Positions 57,067-64,000 of a stretch of DNA of 64,000 nucleotides are shown here, one piece after another. The DNA comes from Flammula alnicola (taxonomy: Eukaryota; Basidiomycota; Agaricomycetes; Agaricales; Strophariaceae): the NCBI GenBank assembly GCA_015499995.1, contig JADNRV010000125.1, positions 62,001-126,000 on the forward strand, read 5' to 3'. Both the position numbers and the translations under genes were made by a program. The notes under the pieces are model-generated. The model ran no database searches. It was given only the letters and a program-made list of their open reading frames with translations, and was not told the origin of the DNA. Numbering within the stretch: position 1 is the first letter of the stretch; each line of letters opens with the position of its first letter.

Positions 57067-57128
57067 TTAGGGTTAGGTTATGGGACTATATTGCTAGGGA
57101 TCCCTAGGGATTTTTAGTAGGGATCCCT
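57067..57128 (+). repeat. Telomere-like junction plus 51-bp repeat copy 2
   Basis: TTTAGGGTTAGG (57067-57078) leads directly into the 51-bp sequence 57078-57128, identical to 49861-49911. The truncated gene lies immediately to the left. Confidence 0.85.
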
Positions 57129-57345
57129 AGGGACGGAGTAGGGATGCAGAGAGATGGTGTAGGGATGCAGAGAGTTGGCGCAGGGATGGCGCAGGGATGG
57201 CACAGGGATGGCATAGGGACAGTGTAGGGATTGCGGAGGGACAGTGTAGGGATTGCGGAGGGACAGTGTAGGGATTGCGGAGGGACAGTGTAGGGATTGC
57301 GGAGGGACAGTGTAGGGATTGCGGAGGGACAGTGTAGGGACAGCA
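57129..57345 (+). repeat. 22-bp minisatellite, about 5-6 copies, plus related leader
   Basis: Units AGGGACAGTGTAGGGATTGC with GG complete the 22-bp period from about 57212. The preceding 80 bp are related, looser copies of AGGGATGGCGC. The minus-strand frame through it is a by-product of the repeat. Confidence 0.85.
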
Positions 57346-57349
57346 TAGA

Positions 57350-57615
57350 TATGGTGGCGTGGGGCTCAGTGCACCCCACGGGACACACTCATGTCACATA
57401 GAGACAGTGGTGGCGTGGGGCTCGGTGCACCACGCAGGACACACTCATGTCACATAGAGTCAGATTATGCGAAGTGTACATAGACGGTAGCCACCATCAG
57501 TGTACCCGAAAATTTGCTTGTCTGTAATATTTTAAAGTCCAACTCCTTCACAAACATGTTACCATAATCAAAGAGGATTCATAAAGTGTTATTGCTATTT
57601 CAGTTTGGATAAAGG
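57350..57615 (+). repeat. Segmental direct repeat, copy 1
   Basis: Matches 58610-59040: first the 56-bp unit containing GTGGCGTGGGGCTC(A/G)GTGCA and GACACACTCATGTC (two copies here, five there), then a unique part through CCGAAAATTTGCTTGTCTGT to AAGTGTTATTGCTATTT and GTTTGGATAAA. Confidence 0.85.
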
Positions 57616-58084
57616 TGCATTGCACCGCCTACTCTCGGCCTGTTCCGCCGCCTACTCGTCGCCCGTTTCAGTGCCTACTCGTCGCCCGTTTCAGCACCTA
57701 CTTGGCGCCCGTTTCAGTGCCTATTCGCCGCCCGTTCCAGCGCCTACTCGCCGCCCGTTCCAGCGCCTACTCGCCGCCCATTCCAGCGTCTACTCGCCGC
57801 CCGTTCCAGCGCCCGTTCCAGTGCCTACTTGGCGCCCGTTCCAGCGCCTACTCGCCGCCCGTTTCAGCGCCTACTTGCCGCGGGCCATTCTGCAACCAAT
57901 AGCTGTAGATGATGATACAGCAAAAGGGCTTACTGCGATCCAGAAATATGAGCTACAAATGGCCGAAATCCAACTCAAACGGCAGAAACTTGAGCTCGAA
58001 GTCCAAGAAAAGAAGACTGCAGCTGAAATACGCTGTATCGAGGTGGAAGCGGAGGAACGCCATCATGCGTTAAATGACAGATGA
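57605..58084 (+). CDS. Repeat-encoded frame ending in a coiled-coil segment
   Basis: The first two thirds are translation of the 23-bp minisatellite (PPVPAPTRRPFQRLLAARSS-like in shifting frames) and need not be coding. The last 65 codons (from 57893) read AVDDDTAKGLTAIQKYELQM, then IQLKRQKLELEVQEKKTAAE and a Glu/Arg-rich end: a strong heptad-like coiled coil with no repeat origin. That part may be a real exon fragment, for instance of a transposon-derived protein with a coiled coil, but I cannot name it and see no start. Confidence 0.3.
   Translation: MDKGALHRLLSACSAAYSSPVSVPTRRPFQHLLGARFSAYSPPVPAPTRRPFQRLLAAHSSVYSPPVPAPVPVPTWRPFQRLLAARFSAYLPRAILQPIAVDDDTAKGLTAIQKYELQMAEIQLKRQKLELEVQEKKTAAEIRCIEVEAEERHHALNDR
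57645..57885 (+). repeat. 23-bp minisatellite, about 10 copies
   Basis: Unit GCCTACTCGCCGCCCGTTCC with AGC; variants CGTCGCC and TTGGCGCC. The same unit occurs in reverse orientation at 58420-58530, on the other side of the coiled-coil segment. Confidence 0.85.
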
Positions 58085-58419
58085 CAGCGCGAGAAGGAGA
58101 AACATGAAATTATGATACGTTTCACGGTGCTTGTCACTAGATCGAGTAGCAAAAAGAACATGGTAGAGCAGCTAGGAAACACGTGAAGTTCAGTTTGTAA
58201 TTTGGCCTTCAGTACTAAATACACATGCATCTGAACAGTTCTCTGGCTGCAATAACTCTATTTATTCAGGCGCTACATAGACATCCAATAACTCCCGCCA
58301 TCAAGCAGAAGTCTTAGTATTACAGACTCTGGCGGAATGGGGGGGGGCCATTCTGATACCAATAGCTGGAAAAATGGACGGGGAGCGGGAAAGCGGGCGG
58401 AGAGTGTGTTCGCAGCAGG

Positions 58420-58530
58420 CGCTGGAACGGGCGGCGAGTAGACGCTGGAACGGGCGCCAAGTAGGCACTGGAACGGGCGGCGAGTAGACGCTGGAACGGG
58501 CACCAAGTAGGCGCTGGAACGGGTGCCAAG
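58420..58530 (-). repeat. 23-bp minisatellite in reverse orientation, about 5 copies
   Basis: Units GCTGGAACGGGCGGCGAGTA with GAC are the reverse complement of the 57645-57885 array. Confidence 0.85.
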
Positions 58531-58609
58531 TAGGCGTTGAGGGCCGATGGCGGCGGAGGCAGAGCAGAAGTGGCGGAGCAGAAGTGGTGAGGTGAGAGGT
58601 GGTCCCGGA

Positions 58610-59040
58610 GTATGACAGTGTAGGGACAGCATAGATATGGTGGCGTGGGGCTCGGTGCACCCCGCGGGACACACTCATGTCGCGTAGAGACAGTGGTGGC
58701 GTGGGGCTCGGTGCACCCCGCGGGACACACTCATGTCGCGTAGAGACAGTGGTGGCGTGGGGCTCGGTGCACCCTGCGGGACACACTCATGTCGTGTAGA
58801 GACAGTGGTGGCGTGGGGCTCGGTGCACCCCGCGGGACACACTCATGTCACATAGAGTCAGATTATGCTCAGTGTACATAGACGGTAGCATGGGAATCAG
58901 TGCACCCCACGGAAAACACACCATCAGTGTACCCGAAAATTTGCTTGTCTGTAATATTTCAAAGTCCAACTCCTTCACAAACACGTTACCGTAATTCAAA
59001 GAGGATACATAAAGTGTTATTGCTATTTATGTTTGGATAA
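58610..59040 (+). repeat. Segmental direct repeat, copy 2, with expanded 56-bp array
   Basis: Counterpart of 57350-57615. The 56-bp unit is present about five times (58637-58850) with few differences, and the unique tail follows to about 59040. The next 400 bp hold no gene. Confidence 0.85.
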
Positions 59041-59499
59041 ATCCAATATATAGTACAATGCACGCCTCTGGCGTGTATTTTACTATATATTTGACTTTAC
59101 CATACAAATAAGCTCATTCACTAGCTTTATTCCCACAACTTTCCGTTCTATCGTTACGAACGCGCTTTCCGGGGGTCGATCGTGGGAATTTCGCAATTCT
59201 GAGTGGATATTCGGATTGCCCGACCTCGAATACCCCCATCTACCAATTTTCACCGTCCAATTTGAAGGGGATGGGGGGGAACTGTAAATAGAGTAGAAAA
59301 TGGTATAAAAATTTGAATATTTTGGAAAGCGGGAAAGCGTTCGGGAAAGTCCGGTAATCTATTTTTAGCACAGGAAAGTCTTTCGTCACTTTCCTTTGAA
59401 GGTCGGGGATCTCGGTGACTTTCCTCCCTGACCGGCATATCTTTCCCGATATTGCCGTCCCTCCTTGCACTTTCCCATGGACTTTCCCGTGCTTTCCCG

Positions 59500-59645
59500 T
59501 GCACTGTCCCGTCCCTTTCCGCACTTTCCTACGCTTTCCCGTGCACTTTCCTACGCTTTCCCGTGCACTTTCCTACGCTTTCCCGTGCACTTTCCTACGC
59601 TTTCCGTGCACTTTCCTACGCTTTCCCGTGCACTTTCCCGCGGCC
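59500..59645 (+). repeat. 22-bp pyrimidine-rich minisatellite
   Basis: Units ACTTTCCTACGCTTTCCCGT with GC, about five tandem copies, with looser CTTTCCCG repeats from 59440. The plus-strand Phe/Pro-rich frames here are by-products of the repeat. Confidence 0.85.
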
Positions 59646-59767
59646 ACTGAACTTTCCGGCGCTTTCCGCTCCCGCGTCCTCGGCAACCGGTTATCCCTTC
59701 CGGTTTGATGTCAGCCGGCTCTTTCCGCGATTACATCTTTTGATGCTCGCGTTTTTCCTCCTCTCCC

Positions 59768-59800
59768 CATCTCCCACTTGGCATAATGCTGTGGGCTTTC
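59768..59800 (+). promoter_or_regulatory. Conserved upstream box, orphan copy
   Basis: CACTTGGCATAATGCTGTGG, shared with 51513-51552 and 61741-61775. No OrsD-type gene follows within 1 kb, so this may be the leader of a deleted copy. Confidence 0.5.
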
Positions 59801-59902
59801 CTCCCCTCTTCCCTTCTTTAACATGTGCGCTCTAACAAAGACTTTATGTCTCAGCCCGACCTTGACCTCTCCTTCCAGCCTACGCCGCGTGCTTTAGGGG
59901 TT

Positions 59903-59949
59903 GCTCGGCTGCGAAGGGCTGCGCCCTTCGCAGCCCTTCGCAGCCGAGC
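59903..59949. repeat. Perfect 21-bp inverted repeat, 5-nt loop
   Basis: Arms at 59903-59923 (starting GCTCGGCTGCGAAGGG) and 59929-59949 are exact reverse complements, loop CCCTT. Inside the arms GAAGGGCTGCG also recurs, allowing alternative pairings. Confidence 0.9.
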
Positions 59950-60120
59950 TCCAACCATCTGAGATTTAGATGCTGCCCGCGACCCACCATTCAGGTCGTT
60001 CTCATTGTATCTGGCACCTCAGTTACTCGTACGCGTCGGGCGCCTGTGCTACGCGTTCACGTCGGGCGCCTCTGCTCAATCCATGCCGGCCCAGTGAATC
60101 TCCTGTGCCACCGCTCGCCG

Positions 60121-60186
60121 GTTAGGGTTCGTGTTAAGGTTCGCGTTAAGGTTCGCGTTAAGGTTCGCGTTAACGTTAGGGTTAGC
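60121..60186 (+). repeat. Degenerate telomere-like tract 2 with 12-bp periodicity
   Basis: GTTAGGGTTCGTGTTAAGGT, then GTTAAGGTTCGC repeated about three times, ending AACGTTAGGGTTAG. This alternation of TTAGGG and TTAAGG-TTCGCG units resembles a subtelomeric telomere-variant repeat. Same orientation as tract 1. Confidence 0.75.
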
Positions 60187-60351
60187 GGGATATTTATCCC
60201 CCGCGCGGTAGCGCGTTCTTTGCGTTTGGTTGAATTGTGGTCAATATTGTTACTAGGTTGACTTCGGTTCCTTCGAATCATACAAGTGTATTGAGGAATG
60301 ACTCTAAATGTTGTGGTAAATGGTTTTATTTTGAATATATGCTATGTTGTA

Positions 60352-60395
60352 GACCAAAATCAAGAACGCGCGATAGCGCGTTCTTGATTTTGGTC
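60352..60395. repeat. Perfect 20-bp inverted repeat, loop GATA
   Basis: Arms GACCAAAATCAAGAACGCGC (60352-60371) and its exact reverse complement (60376-60395). One arm plus GCTGCTAAATG recurs at about 61516-61545, beside the second minisatellite array. Confidence 0.9.
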
Positions 60396-60404
60396 GCTGC
60401 TAAA

Positions 60405-60665
60405 TCCACGCGCTCTCAAGTGACCACAGTCTCAAGTGACCACACGAGGGTAAATGGTTTTATTTTGAATATATGCTATGTGGTCGCTGCTAAATGACAC
60501 ACGGCGCTCTCAAGTGACCACAGTCTCAAGTGACCACACGCTCTCGAGTGACCACACGCTCTCAAATGACCACGCGCTCTCAAGTGACCACAGTCTCACA
60601 CGACCACACACTCTCAAATGACCACTCTCACAAGTGACCACACGAGTGACCACACATGACGCGGG
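60405..60665 (+). repeat. 16-bp minisatellite CTCTCAAGTGACCACA, array 1
   Basis: About a dozen degenerate units (CTCTCAAGTGACCACA, CTCTCAAATGACCAC and variants), interrupted by a second copy of ATGGTTTTATTTTGAATATA. The same unit forms array 2 at 61553-61660; the small gene at 60.77-61.33 lies between the arrays. Confidence 0.85.
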
Positions 60666-60764
60666 TCATGATATATGCATCATGCTATTATTAGACGGGC
60701 GCCTATACATAAAGTTTTGGACGGCTCGTTCAATTCTATATACATGTTTACAACTCTCGCTTAT

Positions 60765-61325
60765 TTATTTCATCATTCTATGTGATTGAATCATTTCATT
60801 GTTATTAGATAGGTGATAATACAATCGTAAACATAAAGCAGACAGATTGACAAGGTACGGAAAAGTCAGAATAATCGAGATACTACAAAGAAAACGCTTA
60901 CCACGCCCAATGTAGACACCCCCCGCAACGTCCACAAAAGTTCCCCCGGTGATGGTCAAGTCCCCCTCCCGCTCCAAAATCGATTCAAGCGGGCGACCTA
61001 AAAGATCTCGTCAGAGTTTTGCGCGGAGAAAAAACAGGTACTTACTTTGCGAGATCGAATCGATGTACATATTGCCGGCGACAGAGACAAACTGACCGCC
61101 AGTGACGGTCACATTCTTTTCGAGAGGCACTTGGAACACGGTTAGTGAATTTTTCTGATACACGGAACGAGTACTTACCGCCAGCCCACACACAGATCGC
61201 GGGAAGCACTCGGCGAAGCAAGCGCTTTGTTAATTCTAAAAGACTTGAGATTACGTCGAGTAATGGAGAAAAAAGAATAGAAACGTACCAGTAACAATAG
61301 AAACAATAAGAAATAGACAAAGCAT
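60765..61325 (-). CDS. Small protein with two TGGxFVxVAG repeats
   Basis: A phase-perfect chain on the minus strand: 61289-61325, 61179-61235, 61046-61129 and 60902-60997, with introns of 53, 49 and 48 nt, each phase 1 and with GTACGT/GTAAGT donors. The protein starts MLCLFLIVSIVT (hydrophobic, possible signal or anchor), then a basic part (TKRLLRRVL) and two related blocks, VTVTGGQFVSVAGNMYI and LTITGGTFVDVAGGVYI, one per exon. The last exon either reads through to TAA at 60765 or is spliced to a stop at 60773. Such TGG(T/Q)F motifs occur in N-terminal exons of many Agaricomycete proteins, including NLR-like ones, but I know no function. It is possibly the 5' part of a larger gene now shortened. 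Confidence 0.5.
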
Positions 61326-61552
61326 AACGATTTCCGTTGTAGCGTGCATCGAGGGCAGTGAAATCGAGTAAGATGAGTAGTGCGCGATGAAAGTGAGCGC
61401 GACGTGCGCGGTACATCACAGGTCACGTGCTCACATTCTTAACGACTTGCGTGAGGGCAGCGCGGTTCATCGGTCTATGGTATAACACTGTAGTGTCTGT
61501 AATATCATAATGATATACGCGTTCTTGATTTTGGTCGCTGCTAAATGGCACA

Positions 61553-61660
61553 CGCAGTGACCACACCCTCAAGTGACCACACGTTCTCAAATGACCACCA
61601 GCTCTCAAGTGACCACACGAGTGACCACACACTCTCAAATGACCACTGACCACAAATGAC
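61553..61660 (+). repeat. 16-bp minisatellite, array 2
   Basis: Units CTCAAGTGACCACACG and CTCAAATGACCAC as in 60405-60665, preceded by one arm of the 60352 hairpin. Confidence 0.8.
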
Positions 61661-61740
61661 CGCACGTGTGGCAATAACCCATCAAAGCCAAACAAACCAG
61701 AGATACAGATCCGTCGTCGTCTCTTGTATCTCTTTCATTA

Positions 61741-61775
61741 CAACCCCCACTTGGCAAAAGCTGTGGGCCATCCCT
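61741..61775 (+). promoter_or_regulatory. Conserved upstream box of OrsD-type genes, copy 3
   Basis: CACTTGGCAAAAGCTGTGG, about 520 bp before the start codon at 62289; see 51513-51552. Confidence 0.5.
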
Positions 61776-62288
61776 CCATCCTACACATTCCATTTCTTGC
61801 AAAAGGAGCGCCATCCGTCCTACAAGACCATCGTATGATCGCGCGGACATCAGGACTTTGAAATGCCATAACACCGATTGTCACCCGGGCTGATCCCGAC
61901 GTCCCAGTAAGTCCCTACTGTCATTCCTTCACCGTCACTTTTTGTATTCACACTTCCATTTGACACTTAGAGCATCGAAAATCCCATTTCGAGTCCACCG
62001 ACGCTTTTATGGCTACAGATTTCGTCTGAAAAGGTGTGTGATCGATACTATTCACAGCAGATTTGAAAGCGCTCATCATTAAAGAATGCGATGACGCAGA
62101 TCGACCTATATTACCCCAGTATTCTAAGGAACCCCATGATTTTCTTGCGTCGGGAATCGGGATGAATCGATGCGATGGCTATAAAAACCTCGTAAGGAAG
62201 ATTTTTTTCCTCATCACACCCCCGACTTAGTTGGGGAGTCTCCTCCATTATAGTTGTTCATAGACCGCTCGTCAGTCGTTTCCAGCGC

Positions 62289-64000
62289 ATGTCGTCGATC
62301 CAGCAAACACCCGACCCATCCGACCGTCCTCTCAACGATATCCCAGAAAGCTGCGAGTCGGAAGATGACACAGCGCCATCAGAACTAGGAGAGCCGCCCG
62401 TAGTAGACTCATCCTTACTATGTATCCCCTGTAACGAAGTTTTTCCCAACCCCAATGCCCGTAGATACCACATGCGTAAAAATCATCAGCCCTACACCGA
62501 CGTTGTCTATCCGGATACGCTAGAGACAACCAGACTGCTTCGAAAACCGCAGTCAGAGGGTGGCCATTTTGGATGCCTGAGGTGCTCTTATGCCAACAAA
62601 GACCCAGATACTATTAGGGTAAGAATAAAACGCATTCTGAAGATTGCTATATTTACAAAACGATTAGAAACATGCCCAAAAATGCGCAGAACAGCCTTTT
62701 CGACCGAATCGCGCGCTCCTGCCGCCTCGAATAGAAGCGACACCGAGAGCGAACACGACGCCCACTCCAAGCTCGCCTATTCCATGTTCAAGCCCTATAA
62801 TTGACACGCCGCCCTCATCGCAGGAAGAGCTGCCAATGTTCTACAACGAACAATACCTTCGCGAGCCGACACCCTATACCGTTGTTCATCACCCCGCTTT
62901 CAACCTACCTGCACTTGCGATTGTCATAGATACGCGCTTTCGCTCGGTCATTTGCATGGAACACCAGCGCGTTACAGACTATTCGGGCCTACGAAACCAC
63001 ATACAGCGTCATGTCAAACACATCGAGTTTCCCGAAGATCTCGTTACACGGCTCGAGACCGAGTACAATCTTGTACATCCCGCAGATATCGCCTACACAA
63101 ATGAACCGATAGAACCCGTCTTTGGCGTCCCCATCCTTCCAAACCCCCACCATTTCTGCGGCGACTGCGGGAGGGGTTACATGGAACTCGAAACCCTGCG
63201 CGTTCATCATGCAACCCCCGACCGCTGCACAGATCGCATTGCAGCATCGCCTGATCGCACTGGATACGGACAAGCGATAGTCAAGGGGAAATTTTGTCGA
63301 ATATTCCAAGTCGATGTATCCAAGTTGAGGCGTATCGCGCACGCTCCAACGCCTTATTCCCAGATTTTCATAGATAATCATCCTCTTCCCGTTGACTACT
63401 CGAAAAATCGCATCAGAGGTCCTGAAGACGACCTCAACCTCAGCCAATTCTATTATCACGAAGGCTGGATCCAGGTGGTGGATTCGTATTCGCCGGCTGC
63501 CATCATCGAGGCGTGTAGGAACTCCACAGAGGATGACCAATACGGGCAGGAACTCAAGGACGCGTCTCGTCGCTATCTTACCTCCATCCAGGCTGTTATT
63601 CGCGACCATACGACCAATGGTCTACCCAGGACCATAGCCCAGCTCATACCCGAGTAAGTTGTCATATCTAATTGTGAGCATACGTCAGTTGAATTTTCAT
63701 TATCAAACAGCCAAACTTCCAACAATGTCTTCAATGCAATCGGCGAAGCAGCGATCAATAAATATTCCCTGACCCTCCATCGTCTCATATTCAACATCAT
63801 ACGCCAACTTTTCGGACCTTGGGAATCTCTCGTGAAATACCCGACATTGGCTCCGGTTCAACAAGAAGCGTTCCGCGAGCTAATCAACTGCCTCCAGGAA
63901 AAGAAACCGGCTACCGCCATTGACGCATGTTTCCACCAAGTGTGTCTCGCCATTTTCGGCCACGAGAAGCACGTCTACGAGACCAGTCGTAAACTGGACA
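62289..64000 (+). CDS. OrsD-type C2H2 zinc-finger protein, copy 2 (runs off the window)
   Basis: Three exons visible: 62289-62618, 62668-63653 and 63711 to beyond 64000, introns 49 and 57 nt with GTAAGA/GTAAGT donors. N-terminus: LLCIPCNEVFPNPNARRYH and HFGCLRCSYANKD|KHAQKC, two C2H2-like fingers, the second split by an intron exactly as in copy 1. Then the OrsD-type pair: SVICMEHQRVTDYSGLRNHI and HHFCGDCGRGYMELETLRVH. Next SPEDE/GPEDDLNLSQFYYHEGW matches the same region of the 52-kb gene. Intron positions and domain order are conserved between the two, so they are paralogues, yet the proteins differ at many sites and the DNA clearly diverged. The missing 3' part would show whether a helicase module follows. 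Confidence 0.75.

Noticed and set aside
57129..57345. CRISPR-like array
   Set aside because: Units are contiguous with no unique spacers, and the genome is fungal.
57104..57388. Minus-strand frame of IPTLSLRNPYTVPPQS-like repeats
   Set aside because: Pure translation of the 22-bp minisatellite.
58273..58786. Overlapping minus-strand frames rich in Pro/Arg/Ala
   Set aside because: Made of the 23-bp and 56-bp repeats; three frames are open at once, as expected for repeats.

Overview
The window looks like a gene-poor stretch of an agaricomycete (mushroom-forming basidiomycete) chromosome that runs into a subtelomere on its right side. The evidence is many short introns of about 46-65 nt with GT-AG ends, and gene families typical of Agaricomycetes: F-box/LRR-type proteins, FunK1/SRPK-like kinases, Kre9/Knh1-type GPI-anchored proteins, a degenerate-HNH protein and OrsD-type C2H2 proteins. 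I built exon models by hand from open frames, splice consensus and phase; no database search was run, so family names rest on recognised motifs.

Layout. 0-13 kb: sparse, decayed DNA with a small secreted cysteine-containing protein (3.45-3.84 kb), the N-terminal half of a polytopic membrane protein (8.03-8.77, frameshifted), an HNH-family gene (9.0-10.2, minus), a 5'-truncated unknown gene (10.65-11.05), the intact C-terminal half of the same membrane-protein family (11.48-12.05) and a decayed second copy of that half (12.5-12.87). 13.6-23.2 kb: a Kre9/Knh1-type GPI protein, an F-box gene with a frameshift, a kinase-like gene with a nonsense codon, and a four-exon PX-domain (YPT35-like) gene. 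23.4-29.7 kb: a SRPK-like kinase gene sitting between two direct repeats of about 0.9 kb, then a short conserved acidic protein. 31.5-42.6 kb: the most conserved block, with a large PHD+SET protein (SET3-like), a GH5 exo-1,3-beta-glucanase and an F-box protein.

42.8-47.2 kb: two nested TA-flanked terminal-inverted-repeat elements and a heavily damaged copy of URC1 (GTP cyclohydrolase II-like, uracil catabolism). 49.7-64 kb: subtelomere-like DNA. It has several different minisatellites, perfect hairpins, three degenerate TTAGGG tracts all in the same orientation (as expected if the chromosome end lies to the right), a gene fragment bracketed by two of them, and two paralogous OrsD-type zinc-finger genes (52.03-55.0 complete in the window but probably C-terminally truncated; 62.29 onward running off the window). 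The two OrsD genes share a conserved box about 500 bp upstream, with a third orphan copy of the box at 59.77 kb.

The genes form no operon or biosynthetic cluster. The striking theme is decay and rearrangement: at least four pseudogenes, one gene apparently split by an insertion, duplicated promoters and telomere-like sequence joined to a broken gene.
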